A stretch of 64,000 nt of DNA from Glebionis coronaria (Eukaryota; Streptophyta; Magnoliopsida; Asterales; Asteraceae). The translations under genes and the position numbers were made by a program. The stretch covers positions 517,088,274-517,152,273 of the forward strand of contig CM046878.1 of assembly GCA_025667525.1 (NCBI GenBank). The letters are read 5' to 3'. The notes under the pieces are model-generated. The model did no database searches. It had not been told where the DNA came from and worked only from the letters and a program-made list of their open reading frames with translations. Below, one piece after another: positions 32,873 through 49,910 of the stretch. How positions within the stretch are numbered: position 1 is the stretch's first letter; every line of letters begins with the position of its first letter.

Positions 32873-35800
32873 GCAAGTGAAACTGAGACTGATCCACAAA
32901 ATGATGGTAGCCCTATTGAAAAGTATTAAGATATTTAATGGTGTTATGCTGTAATGGAAGACTATTGTCATAGTATCCTTCATGAAAATATATGATTTAT
33001 TTCAGTGTGGTTATAACCTATTCAAATTACATATATGGTTTGGTGTTCAGTGATTTATTGGTATGATTTGATCATGTATGAAAAGTTATTATGCCTTTTT
33101 ATATATTCAGAAAGACAACTTTTTAAAGAATAATTTCATATATAACCAATCTAAACATCAAAATGCCGTACATACCTAAAATTCATGTTTTGAATGCATA
33201 ATGTATAATGTAATTAGAGCGTGTTTTGGGTAAATATTGTATTATGATCTTTAAGTTAAGGGAATATCGAATTGCCCCAATTTTTAATACCTCTACCAAA
33301 TTATATCTATGAACAAATTATATTGGCTCACTAAAAACAATAAGAGTGCAATAACGTGACATTGTTTGTAGCTGTTAGATATATGATGTGACTGTCATCA
33401 ATAAATAATCATAAACTGTGGATTATTCTATGTATTTTCTGCATATAACTGTATATTTTTTATGTAGAACTAAATTGGCCATAATTTAGTCTCTGCAACA
33501 CTTTGGCAGTTCCTTAAATATGGTTCAAGTGTTAGTACTATATAAAACTTTCTCATGTTTCATTGTCTAATAGCAAATGCATGTTGATAAGAGATCTGAG
33601 TTCAGTGGTATTGGTACCTTCAGATTCTCGTGGTCATGGATCTTTCCTTTAGGCTACTAAATATCCATAGACGGTGCATGTCCGAACGGTACATTTTGTA
33701 TTGCATTTCACCTGTATTTTTTATATAAGCATATAGAATTCGATGATGGTAAGCATAAGTCAGGTTTGTGGGCTTAGGGTTTATTAGGGATTTAGTTCTA
33801 AAAAATAGTTTATCAAATACAGCATAAATACTTAACTGGAAATAAAGAATCGTGAGAAAGCAATCAAGCAATTAAAAAACGCTTCTCCGAAACTAAGATC
33901 GTCAAAAGCACTTAAGTTGCTTCGCCAAACGGCGTTGTAATTTGTTTATTTTTGGGTTCGTATCTTTAAGGGTTTCTTAGGTTAAATTATATAGGTATGA
34001 TATATGGTAGTACGTGTCTGTGGTTCTTCAGTCCTTCTTCATTTTCACAAAGTTTTTGGTTGGTTTGTAGGCGTATTTTCTTTTTGGTGTTTGTATTATC
34101 TAGCTCCTTGTTAATTTTTTAATTAAAAAATTGCCGTTAAAAAAAATAATAGTAGTAATACTTAAGTGGAATTCAATGTCTAACATGGTATCCGATCCCA
34201 GCTAGGCCATATGTTGACACTTAAGCTAAGCAAGTATGCATAGTCTCCTTGCAAAACTAGTTTCTTAAAAAGTCCAATGTGAATCGAGGCATCAAATTCT
34301 ATTATTGTTCAAGGTAACCAGGTAATTAACTAGCTTGTGATGGTATTCTAGTCACATATATTGTTGTGTTTTTTCTTTTCATATGAATTAATTAGTATGA
34401 TTCTTGATCTCAGGGTATTTAGGGGTTTTGGGCTAGTTATGGACAAAGGTTGGCTAAAATTTTCAGCATCCATGATTGATTCGAGTGTTTATTTGACAAT
34501 CCTTACTCGGCAATTTCAAGGGCCAATAGTTTTTTATATGGTCTTCACTATGGTAAAATTTGCGTTCCTGAGTGCTTATGCTGCATCATAATTTCGCTCC
34601 CATAAGGTACTAAGTACTTCTGCTGGATCATAATTGCTACTATGATACAATTGAAATAAGAGGATTTCTTACAGTATATAAACTGCTTAAACTTAGGATG
34701 TACCATGCCATGATGTTCTTATCTAAGAGACACCCATATATGATCAGAATAATTTGTACAAGTATTGATTTTTCTAATGCTTTTAACTGTGATACCTGTC
34801 AGGTTTAATGGTTAGGTGAGTATTCAATATGACATATGCTTGTTGACCCATTTGAACATGTATATAGAGGTTTAGGAAAGACTAAAATAGGTAGGAGTTA
34901 TATGGAATGCATGCAAATTGATGTAAATTGAAGTGTGATGCATGTTAATGTGATAGACAACCCACTGTCACCTTCAATTCTTCTTACACAGCCCTTCCTT
35001 ATCTTGGGGGAATAACCAAACCACAAACAAAACTAGGAGCAGAAGAGCTTACCACTGTCAATGTCACCCTTACTCCATAACCAAAAATTGCTTCTTACAT
35101 CACATGCTAATGGTCTAATACATTAACTCACTTAAAGTCTAACAAAGTAAAAGATTCTCCATTGGATCTTGTTTAGTGTTACATCACAAGTTTTCTAATG
35201 TATGTTTTTAGGGAACATGTTTACATTCATAATTTAATCTAGCATTTCTTATATAACTGGTGCTTAATAATAATATATGGAGCCTGTCATTTTGTTGTAC
35301 AAAGTCTTTTTTTTCCTTGACTAATCAATATTCGACTTTTTAAATTTATACCATTATTTTTAACAGAGAATTTGATATTCATTCAAAGATTCTAAGATTC
35401 TAAGATTCACACTTATAAATGTAACTTGTAAACTAAAAAAACCGACACAAAACACAGAATCGTAAACTTTTATATCTAACAACTTGTTATTATTTCAATG
35501 AAACGATCAGAATAGTAACAATTTATTGGCTAGAAAAAAAAATTGTCACTATAAAGAGTCGGAAACTTTGATATCTAAGAACGTGTTTTAGTCTGAAACA
35601 TCATAATTCTTTGTATCCTACGTTTTCAAACTTAATTCTAAATGATCATATAAAGTTGATTGACATTAAAAAAAAAAATGTTACCGTTTTTTTTTTGTAT
35701 GTCGTGATATTTTTTGAGGTTGACCTAATAAAATTGAGTTGCAACAACATATATCTTTGTGTAAATTATACACATTATCAGTGATTGTGTACACCCAGTA

Positions 35801-37281
35801 ATTGCTTTGAACTGATTTGTTTCTGTGTAATCTTAATAACACTAATTATTTAATAAGTTAAATTTTTTTACTAAAAAAAGACTTTATTTTCTTGTATTTT
35901 ATCTTCTCCAAGGATATTCTCTTTTAAAAGATCAGTTGTGCTCTTCCCAAAGTTCTTAAATATAGATGATTTTTAATTGGATCTTAAAATTAGTCTATAC
36001 TGTAAGTTGATGATGCAATTTGATTTGACAAGTGAATGGAGCCAAACTGTGAGGCTACTGTTTTTGCTACAAACTCACTCTTCTCTGAATACTAAAACTG
36101 GAAACCATTTTTGTTTCTTTCTGCAAATTTAGACTTTCTATTAAAGGCAACTTCCACTTTACTTTAGTTTCACTACCAGTAAACATACTTATAACCTGCC
36201 ACTTTTGTTTTTATTATTATAGTATCTGATTCTTAAATACGGAGTAATTATATCTATGGAAGTTGACTTCATTGTCTTGTATATTTAGATCTGACTATGA
36301 TAGAATGAGCAGAGTTATATACATGACTGTGCGTGTAAATGTAAGATCACGGGTGATTGATGCCTCCCAACTAGGGTTGTCAAAAAATGTGATATGATCC
36401 GAACTCGAATATATTTATTCGTGTCGGATCATTCGGGTCAAAAATCTTACCGCGTCAACTCGATTAACTCGAATTTTTAGCGGGTCGGGTTCGGGTATGA
36501 ATTTTTTTTAGTTTTGACTCGACTCGACTTGACCCGAATTCGACCAATCCGACTGAACCTGACTCGACTAACACGTTTTACATTGTAAATATATTTAATT
36601 AACCAATTGCGAGTTGCAACCATCTCAAAATAAATTGTTACTTGTTTGTTATCCGTCAACCACACGAAACTTATTTTCTCTTTTTTTCGGTTTGGTCATC
36701 GAGCATAGAATTACTTTTAAAATATATATATACTCAAAATCACACGCAAAAATAACCGCAATAAACATTGTCTCCATTTTTTTGATCGGTGAGAAACTTG
36801 ACCATTCCAAACAAAAAAAATGCCAACTGTGCATGGTGGTGGCCAACCAGGTGTCATGGTGGCCTTCGACGAATAAAAATCTTTGGCTAGTCTTGCAGGG
36901 TTTAGTGGTTGGTTTGGCGGTGGAAGTAGATGTTGATGTAACGCTATATGACACAAGATCACATCCCTACCACCAAACGTTATAGGGAAGCCTAACCCAT
37001 GTTTATGTTTATTTATATTGTATTATGATAATTATTCAATCCAAGTGTTCACTCCAACATGTATCACAACCAAAGATCCATACTACCTAAAATATCTAAC
37101 AACGTCGTACCTTAACCTTAACTTTTAGTTACAGCCGTCCCCTTCATCTGCTTACCCAAAACTGAACTCCAATAACCTTTTTTCGAATTCAGTTCTTCAG
37201 CCAATAAATAATCGACGCGATTGGCTTAATGTTACACTTTCTCTATCTACATACGATAAGTTAATAAATGTTTATATGTAT
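32873..37281. other. Downstream intergenic region, no gene seen
   Basis: The first 57 bp after the trihelix stop stay open in frame to TAA 32927. The rest is AT-rich with only short, unrelated frames. Apart from the repeat at 36365-36590, I saw no terminal repeats or coding similarity. Confidence 0.5.
36365..36590. repeat. Degenerate TGACTCGA/GACCCGAA short repeats
   Basis: Around 36365-36590 the words ACTCGA, GACCCGAA, CGGGTC and CGACTGA recur in varied order. Such ACCCGAA-type low-complexity blocks are common in plant repeats. There is no clear transposon end. Confidence 0.4.
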
Positions 37282-39388
37282 TATGGAATGGGAAAGTCCT
37301 TATATTGTATTACTTAAATGTATGGGATTGTGAGGCACTTGTGAAGCGTGACACGCCTAAAAAACTTGAACCGAAATTTGTAAATTGTATCGTTATAGGA
37401 TACCAAATGAAACAATAGGTTACTCCTTTTACGACCATCGGAAAACAAAATTATTGTGGCTCGAAAAGCTGAGTCTTTTAATATAGTCTCATCTCAAAAG
37501 AAACAAATGGGAGTTATCTAGATCTTGAAGAAATTAGATATAAAGATACACATCCTTCTGTAAACACTAGCAAACATCATGATAAAGCTGAACATCAAAA
37601 GTTATACCAAAAAGTGATGTTATTCCTATTCGTAGGTCCGAAAGGGCACATCATGCACCTAATCAATTATGTTTATATGTTGATCTTGAGGAGCATGAGT
37701 TAGGGGATCATTGTGAACCCGCTAACTACAGATTTGCATTATCAGATGCTGAATTTGATAAATGGCTTAAAGCTATGAATGCAAAAATGCAATTCATGAA
37801 GGACAATGAAGTCAAGAGCTTGGTTGACCTTCCTCCTAATGCTAAGAACATTGGGAGTAAGTTACTCTACAAGAAGAAGACTCACATACATAGCGATGTA
37901 CACGCCTATAAAGTGCGTCTTGAAGCAAAAGGTTATACTCAAACCTACGATGTAGATCATGAGGAAACCTTTGCTTCTCCCGCAAACATTAAACCTTTAG
38001 GATTCTTATAGCCAAAGTAGCGTTTTATGACTATGACAATTGACATATCGATGTCAAAATCGTCTTTTTTAATGGTCACATAACCGAAGAGGTTTCTATG
38101 GTGCAACATGATGCGTCTGTCAATCCAAAATATCCTATACGAGTATGTAAGCTATTACGATTCATTTATGGATTAAAGCAAGGATCGAGCAGCTCGAATA
38201 AAAGGTTTGATGAGGAGATTAAGAAATTTAGTTTCACTCAACACCTTGATGGGTCATGTGTATATCATATGGTTGGTGGGAGTATGGACACATTACTAAT
38301 CTTATATGACGATGACATATTGATCATGGGAACAACTATTTAATGTTATAAGATGTAAAATCATATCTTGGTAAGTGTTTTGTCATGAAAGACTTAGGTG
38401 TAAGTGGTTATTTGGACTTTGTCAAAGTGCATACATTGAAAAATCTTGAAATATTTCATACAGATAATTATGAAGGTGGAAGTATCCTACTACAAGAAAA
38501 GTTGATTTTGAACAAGACTTAAAGTTCCTTTCAACTTGAAGAGGTGAACTACACACGGATAGTTCCTTACGCCTCGGTTGTAGGTTCTATTATGTATGCG
38601 ATGAGATATACTAGGTCTGATATTCTATTCGCACAAAACCTGCCTAGTCATTTCCAACAAAATCCAAGGGAATTTCATTGGACTACCAAACTGATAATGA
38701 GGCTTGTGATAACTAATTGATTCTTGAGAAAAAATTTGATAATATTCCCCTTATCTATCTTGAAATCATTTGTTGCAATAATATGAAGTCGTTTCCTCAT
38801 AACCTTTTGCTAAGTCTCCCATGTGAAGACAACTTTGAAGTATCTAGGGAATACTAAAGATGTGTTCCTTACTTATGGTGGTAAACTCGAAAGAGAGCTT
38901 AGAGATACTTGTTACACTGATATTAGATACCAAACTGACACTAAAGACTCACAATCCCCGACATGATACCTTTTCGTTATAAATGGAGTCGTCATAGACT
39001 TAAAGAGCGTTAAGTAAACCACTACTACAATGGTATCTATAGAAGCTGAATACATAGTTGCTTAATAAGTTGTAATGGGAGTTGTTTGGATTATATTATC
39101 TATTTATGGCTTCGATTTGTTCCCACCAATAAAGAATTGATGGAGATGTGCTGCAACAATTTTGGCACTTTGATCATCACCAATGAGCATCGAGTTCAGA
39201 AAGGCGGCAAACATTACCGAAAGAAACATCACTATATTCGAGAAGTTATCAAAGAAGGTGACGTTAATCTTATCAAAGTTCACACAAATGATAACATAGT
39301 TGATCATTTCACTAAGGCATTAACTTTTATCAAGTATGTTAATCATGTTAGGGGTATTGGACTTCCTTCATCTAGTAGTCTCGTGTAG
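37282..39388 (+). pseudogene. Copia integrase-RT-RNase H fragment, related to element D
   Basis: The fragment begins in the integrase C-terminus (CEALVKRDTPKKLEP) and has an RT fingers part (37775-38011, MQFMKDNEVKSLVDLPPNAK). The RT palm (38098-38343) has IYGLKQ, but its active site reads YDDD where YVDD is expected. RNase H follows with VGSIMYAMRYTRSD, ending in KVHTNDNIVDHFTKAL (39086-39388). The same blocks (EALVKRD, MQFMKDN) occur in D, so it belongs to the same family or a close one. It has many stops and no LTR. Confidence 0.85.
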
Positions 39389-42300
39389 ATGTGGGATTAT
39401 TTTAGTATTTAGATAACGGGCTGTTAAAAAAAATTATGAATTAATATACATGGTATGCTTGATTTGTATTCATATATCAACTGTGTCTTCTAATGTTTAA
39501 TCCATGAACGCCTTATACCATTTTTTTACTTCTCCATTGTAAGTTAACAATACGAGAGTATTATTGAATTAAGACAAATGTGAGTGTTTGGTTATATTCG
39601 TAGGTCTTGAGGATGGTCCCGACAAACTCATGTGTTATTAATTATGTGCTTGTTATTGGATTACCCCAAACCTACGAGAACACAATTTATGGATCGACGT
39701 CATTGGGTGAATCTCGCAAGTGGTTGTATTACTCGTCCACAGACTTGAGATACATGTAGATCTTGCATGTGTGAATATCATTTTCTTAATATATCTAAAT
39801 GTTGTCTTGAATAAGATAGTTTCTAAAACTCCCCTTTCCCGACTCTAAAAATTGACCAATTTTTTAAAACTTTGCTCAAACGCTTGACCGTGAATGACAT
39901 TATATCATTCCACAATATACTTCTTTAAAATACATTATAATTAGACCTTTTCTTGTTTCACTATCAGAAACTAGACTTCAAAAGCTTTCCAACAATATAA
40001 GACACGACTTCTAAGTCTTTACAGATCAAAATATACGATCTTTCAAAGTTTGACAATCACAAGATAACTTTTTGAGACCTTCGGCCGCATGCCGAGGTTC
40101 CCAGCCGCTGGCTAAAACCCTCTGAGGCTAATTGGCCGCAGGCCGAGCCCAATTTTGACCCTTCAGGGGCCTTTAGCCATTGGCCGAGTGGCCACGACCA
40201 CATGCCGAGCCTAGATTTTCCCATTTTAACACATTTCACATTTTCTTTCAAAAACGACCTCCATAACTCAAAACTTTTCAAGACTTAATAAAACATTAAG
40301 ATACATCATTTTCATAAATAATTACGGTCTAAATGACCCTTGATCGCATACTTTACGGGGTCTGCCAAACACCCATTTTGACTCATTCATATATACACTT
40401 TTAAGACTCATTTACATACACCATAACATGTAACTATAACAAATATTTAAACATACATTAACAAATAATTTATGACACTTGGGGGTTCCACATTATCTCG
40501 AGCTCGGTATCTAATACTAAGCTCATATGTATATTACAAACGCTTCTAAGCCTTACATCCAATTCATAAGCCCTTTATCAAGGCCTTACCTTCCTCACAT
40601 ATCTTATAGCACCTACAAAATGTTAAACAACTAAACGATAAGCACGAGGCTTAGTAAGTAAATGGTAATAACATGTCACCAATACCTCATATACACAATT
40701 AGGCAACAATAACATTAACATTATATCATAAAAGCATTCATAACATTACTTACAACATTCCCTTGATCATTACTCTAATACCACTTCCATAGTTAGCCAT
40801 TCCAACTAACTTTAATCACTTCTACCAACACATTAGAATCAATCATAAATAGCATAATAACTAGGCCACATAACACATATTATGATAATCCATATTGTAG
40901 CACATTATAACCAATTTACTTACCTTAGCTCCAAGCTAAGTTTACCAAAGATCATCACCAACCGCCTTACTTTCTCTTTATTCAACAATCATCAAAAGCA
41001 CCTATATTCATATAATTTCAATACAATTACCAATGTTTTACACAACTTATACTTCATACCCATCATTCTTTCTAATCCTTTTAACCATCTTTATCATTAC
41101 CTAAATCCTTTTAATCTTAAGATGATCATATCATGATCATCCTAAAATCAACAAATCGTTCTTAATTCATTAGATAATCATAACCCCATATCATTAACAC
41201 TTCAAAACTTGGTTTATAACCACGATGTTAAAAATTCACTTTATGTGACGACATTTAGTAATTCCCATGAGTTATCATAGTCATTCACGTAAAGACTAGA
41301 CTAGAAAACTATGCATTTAGGTGTGTGAGTGACTATAAATACCCCTCCAAGGCTTCCAAGTAGGGGTTGTTGTTTTGTGTTTTTTCTTTTTATTAATACA
41401 ATTTGCCTTTCAATCTCTATAACACCTACAACCCTCTCTCTATCTCTCTAACCATGGCAATCATCTTCTTTCACCACCATAGACCACCGGATCTATATTT
41501 ATAGCAAACCCTCAATTGGTATCTCGGGCTATGGTTTAATCCTTGTATCGACAAGTTTTTTTGTGATTTGGTGGTCTTAATATTTTTTTTGGTCTCGATC
41601 AGCCTTAACATTTTTGTCACTAGCTTCTTTTTCATGTTTTTGTCATTTTTATCTAGTCTCAACTTGTCATCTTTTTTTCAAACTTTAACTCATGTCCAAC
41701 CATATCATTTTTGTCTCTGATTCATGGTCTGAATCTCATTAATGTTTGTTTCATCAAAGTTTACATGGTCAAAGTGTGGTTTAGTCCGTAGATCGAGGTA
41801 TCTCAGATCTGGTATTACCATTTTTTCTGGGTTTTATTAGTTTTTTTCTAAGATGAAGATGAAGATGCTCAAAAACCCAGATCTAGAAAAAACCAGATCC
41901 AGAAACACATATCCTGAAATCCGGAAAAAAAGTACCATTTTGGATCAGATTTTCATTATTACGAGATTTTCAGATTTTCATATTGCGAGATTTGAAAATT
42001 TAGGTTATTGCGAAATTGTGTGAAAATTTTATTGCGAAATGAGTACTCAAAAACAAAAAACAAAAAAACATTGCGAAATGATATGTTTATCATTTATTCA
42101 GAAATATTTTTAATACCATGTTCCGAAATGATGTTTATTAAACATTCAGAGGTCTTTACAAACATTCCGAAATATATAAACATTACCAAGACCAATCCTA
42201 ACCTCAGTCAACACCGATTCATCTATCCCATCTACTAATCTACACCGACATTATTTCTGTATTCCCTTCGTCTAAATCAACAAACATTCACCTTCAATCT

Positions 42301-42839
42301 AATCTATATCCAACTACAACCCTAGACTCAAATTAACTGATGTACGATCTCATATTTATCTTCGATGACATATTTATTAGACATGCAAAGATCTTTTAGA
42401 TCTATCTGACCCGAATGCCCTCATCATAGATCTGTGAAGAACTCTATTCTCCATTAATATTCGAAATTAATGGAAGATTGATAACAAGTTTGTTTCAATC
42501 AACTCATATTTCATTTATTTGAACATTTTATTTAAATTGATACCCACAAAACGACACATGCAATTGTTATGTACCTACCTGAGACCACATACGTGATCTT
42601 GAAGATGTTTCTTGATCTGATTCATGCTCTATTGAAGTTAAGACGGGATTCAGGCTCGAATTAAATGAATAAAGGATGTGATATTTGATAAGATTTATGT
42701 ACGTGTGTCGATCCATGGTGCTTGTGATTTGATCCATGGTCTTTGGGGTAGACTGGGATGAGATGATGAGTGATTGATGCTTCATTTATGTTTGATGTTT
42801 GAAGAGAGCAGATTGAAATTGTGGCTACATTGGGTGCTA
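39389..42839. other. Non-coding DNA with probable LTR remnants
   Basis: 39389-39840 is likely the decayed 3' tail of the preceding Copia fragment. 39840-41250 is AT-rich and looks like LTR sequence read backwards, but I could not fix its ends. It contains a GC-rich island with repeated GCCGCA/GCCGAG words (40080-40215). A TATA box (ACTATAAATACC, 41332-41343) followed by a pyrimidine-rich leader (to about 41450) could be an LTR or gene promoter, but only a 17-codon frame follows. 41450-42839 shows nothing I recognise. Confidence 0.35.
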
Positions 42840-45828
<2,989 letters not shown>

Positions 45829-47053
45829 TATTGATACTCAGAGCCATGGTTATAGAGAACACGAATTAAAATCTTGACTATAACTATTTATCCTAATAAT
45901 TTCAAGAAAGTCCTTCGTGCCAATGCCAGTGCTGCTAGAAGAATAAGGTAATGTTATGCCGGTACTACTACCCTTCAGAACAATTTATAAGTAATATTAT
46001 GTTTATGTGTACATAATATAATGTTACTGTTATAAATAAGTTATGATATTTATCGACGTCTTTGGAAATATGTATTCCTATCTTCCTCCTGTTATCATCT
46101 TATCGGGTTCAAAAGATGAGCATTCTACAAGTATTCCTGACGACTCCCTGAAGTATATTTCCAATTTTCCGATGAATAAACCTTATGATACATATGATGA
46201 AGAAGTTCTTCCCGAGTGAAGATATTATAGATAAAGTTAAAGGACTTAGGAAAGACCGAAGAATCATACAACAAGATTTTAAGAAACTGGAAGGATATTT
46301 TGAAGGAGCCAAGTCCAAGTTGTAGAGATGACAAGTGATATATGATGAAGAAATTGTTCAAGCTCGACTGAAGATTTCTATTCTAGAGTTAGTCATTGAG
46401 GACATTCAAATAGACATCGGCCCAATATACGAAGTCTTTTTTATGCCATCAAGGAACTGAAGAAGAAGAAGAAGAGTTAGACACTAGACTAGAATTTGTG
46501 AATTTTACAAAGCCGAATAGCTGACAAGCTGATTTGTAAATATTCTCAATTTTATGTCTTTTCTTTTATGGTTAACAATGAAGCTTGTCTTGTAAGTTTA
46601 AACAATACAAGTTGTTAAATAAAATATGTGTTATCCGTTAAAACCTCGTCATTCTATTTATTCGCCTCTAGAAATCGGGGATTTCAAAATTTTCGTCAAT
46701 ATAATATTCAGATTTTTGGATTCGTGTTATGAGCTATTTATGCTTAAATAAGATAACTTATGATTATCTTATTTAAATGAATTGATCCTTCATTAAAATA
46801 AGAAGATTTTAAATTATTGAACCATAATTTTCTAAATATTGTTCACACGAGTCTGATCAATTCGTAGAAAAGTTTTGGGCTTAAGTGTATAGCTCATACA
46901 CAAGCGTATTTTTCTCAATATATAAGACGTTTTCGATAGTACCAAAATAGGAACCCCTATGAATGATTTGTCAATTGATTCAATACCCTTATGTATGAAG
47001 ATTTTGACAAATATATCATTCTCACCCTTTGTTATCTTGTGTGTGTTGATAGA
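45829..47053 (+). other. Leader of element C with primer-like site and decayed pre-gag frame
   Basis: A primer site is visible in degraded form (TTGATACTCAGAGCC, 45831-45845). From about 46175 to 46460 a stop-interrupted frame encodes Lys/Glu/Ile-rich helical sequence (KKLEGYFEGAKSKL and ARLKISILEL). Its position matches the pre-gag frame of element A. No histone-tail-like blocks are seen here. Confidence 0.5.
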
Positions 47054-48079
47054 ATGGCACCCACAAGAGCATCGACATCTGTAACGGTAACAATGACTCA
47101 AGAAGAAATTAGGCAATTGGTAGTTGATAGTGTTGATGCAGCTCTGCAAGCACAAGCTACTAACATGCCTAATGTTGAAAAGAATAATTTTCAAAGAGAA
47201 ATTCTTGTAGCCAAGAGATGTAGCTACAAGGAATTCATTTGTCAACCTTTTAACTTCAAAGGATCTATAGGTGTTGTTAGTCTTATTCGTTGGTTTGAGT
47301 GAACTGAATCAGTATTTGCTCGAAGTGATTATACTGAGGACTACAAAGTGAAGTTTACTACTGGTACACTAACTGATGAAGCATTATCCTGGTGAAATTC
47401 ATTTGCTCAACCCATCGGAATTGAAGAAGCTTATAAGACCACTTGGTCTGAATTTAAGAAGTTGTTGATAAAGAAATATTGCCCTAGAAATGAGATCAGA
47501 AAGATGGAAGAAGAATTTTATCAACTTAAGGTGGAAGGAAATGATCTCAAGACTTACATAAGAAGATTCCAAGAACTAGCACTATTATGTCAAACTATGG
47601 TGCCAGATTCTGAGAAACTTATGAAAGCATTCATAGGAGGATTGCCTTAAAGTATTGAGGGAAATGTTACTACTTCAAAGTCTAAAACTTTGGAAGAAGT
47701 AATTTCCATAACTCAGAGGCTAATGGATCAGGTTCTAAAGCGCATTCCTGTGCAAGGAACCAAGGATCATATGAGGAAGTTCGAAGATAAAAGAGATACC
47801 AAATTCAATGAAGATCACTACTACTCCAATGATCGCGAAAACGATAATCGCTCCAACAATCGCTACAATAACGATAGTGAGGATAAGAGGCAAGAAAACT
47901 TCAAGGATAATACTGCCATCCCGGCCGAGAGAAAGGGGTATGCTGGAATATTTCCACTCTGTACAAGATGTACTTTGCATCACTTAGGACCTTTCACTGT
48001 TCGGTGCCAGAATTGCTACAATGTAGGTCATCGAACTAGGAATTACCCAAAGAAAATACCAGCTACTGGAAATAAATAA
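47054..48079 (+). pseudogene. gag: gag of element C
   Basis: One frame of 342 codons runs from ATG 47054 to TAA, with three internal stops: TGA 47300, TGA 47393 and TAA 47648. No frameshift is needed. The two TGA codons replace expected Trp, and TAA replaces an expected Gln; all fit C-to-T change on one strand or the other. The product has a typical Ty3 capsid region (KKYCPRNEI, RRFQELALLC). Of the zinc knuckles, the second is CQNCYNVGHRTRNY, with the last Cys changed to Tyr. Confidence 0.85.
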
Positions 48080-48144
48080 GCCGTATTTCTATTTTTAGAA
48101 TAAGACGTCCTACTTTGAACTAAATCTAGGGCCGAGATTTTCTT

Positions 48145-48160
48145 TAAGGGGTAGAGACAA
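48145..48160 (+). other. Polypurine tract of element C
   Basis: TTTAAGGGGTAGAGAC lies immediately before the 3' LTR start TGACAACCC. It would prime plus-strand synthesis. Confidence 0.65.
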
Positions 48161-49910
48161 TGACAACCCAGTATTTTTATCTATGTATTATGTACATTAT
48201 TCTTGTGAAATAAATAATACTTTGTTTTTATGGTGAAAATTTTTGTTTTTCCTATATGAATTATGTGAGTAGCTTACTAGCAAGGTGCACAAACTCACAC
48301 AACTTACACTATCAATTATACTTGTGTTAATAAGATATGAAGACCTTATATATATATATATCAAGTCTAAACTCTAAAAGTTATCTTATAAGTAACATAA
48401 TAATAAGAACATCTCAAATATAACTATGATGCCCTAAATTCCCTTAGAAACCCTAGAATCCCTTTAAATGAGTTGTAAACTTAAGAATGGTAAAATATGA
48501 ATGGAAAGTATATATGAATAAGTGATTATGAATTATAAACAAGTTATAAACTATACTTTGAAAATATAATAGTACCTAAGAATGATAAAAACAAACTATA
48601 CAAAGCATAGTACAAGTAAAAGTACATAATAGTCTAGATCATCACCTAGAAACCCTTGGTAAACAATGTTTTAAGCAATATAACTAAATAATATCGATAT
48701 ACAAGTATCAAATACAATATACTAATTATAATCTATCATATAAAGGAAAGGTAATTGATCACCAAACATTAATATTCACTAATCCAAAGCTAATTACAAG
48801 TTAAGACCTAATAACCAAGATTAGCATATAAAATCCATTCTATAATGAATTAGAGTCTAATCTTTTGAAACTAAATATAAAACTCAACTAAGTATAATAA
48901 TAAGTTAATACATTTATCTTAAACTATGTTACAAATTATTAAAGCATAAAGTACAAGTTTTTAAAGCATAGGACCCTAAGCTCACTTAAGTATCCCTAAG
49001 ATATGATTAACCTATATAAACCCTTAAACTAAGAATGTAGAAACCCCAGAAGTCATTAAGATACTGTATAATACTTAGAATAAGCTTACATTAAGATATA
49101 AAACCTAATTACTCAAGATAAAAAGTCATTAAGCTTAATGACATAGACACCCTTATATTAAGAAATCTATATAGAATCATTACCTAGTCTTTTGGTACAA
49201 GTCTACAAACACTCGTAGCACTTCATTAAGGTTATAAGATTATATTAAGACAATGTACAAGTAACCTAAAGCACAAGGTACATTATTTCAATGCATGGCT
49301 TGTAAATTAGGTCAAAATTGGTATTTTCACTCTTTGGACATGTTTAGAATAACTTAGTAAAACTAATGTAGGGACTTCATGAACACATTAAGGACAATTT
49401 AAGAAGTATAAAATGAGTTTACATCAGTATCTAATTGAAGGATAATCACTTTTACTAAGACTTAACCATAAATCATTAGAAACCCTAACCAACCTAAGTT
49501 TTGTTCATAATTTCACCTTAAGCCTTTGTTAAACTTCAAACCAAAGACCCAAACTTCTAAATTACAATTTCTAAACCCTAACTATACCATAATCCATCAC
49601 TAATCACATTAATAAACCTTAATTACCAAAATTACACAGTTTAAAGTTGCAAGCCCTAGAAATACCATTCGGCTAGGTTTTTCCCTCCAAAAATGATTCA
49701 AAAAGCCTTCCCTCCCAAATTTAAACTTAGGATAAGATATTTAGGATATTTTGAGATATTTTCCAAGTAGGTTCATAAGCTACTTGTAAATGACAAATCC
49801 ACATTCCTATCTTAATATTTTGTGGCTTCCTTATAGCCTTAACCTTAGATAAACTTGAATCTAGCTTCCATGAGTCATTCCTAGACTTGCATAGACCTTC
49901 CCTAGCCTCC
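48161..49910 (+). repeat. 3' LTR of element C, left part
   Basis: It matches 42840-44770 of the 5' LTR and breaks at CCTAGCCTCC, where element F begins. Confidence 0.88.

Noticed and set aside
34361..34591. 76-codon frame in the intergenic region
   Set aside because: Its base composition matches the AT-rich surroundings and it has no homology I recognise.
41456..41506. ATG frame of 16 codons after a TATA-like site
   Set aside because: It is too short and has no further exon that I can join; the promoter-like context alone is not enough.
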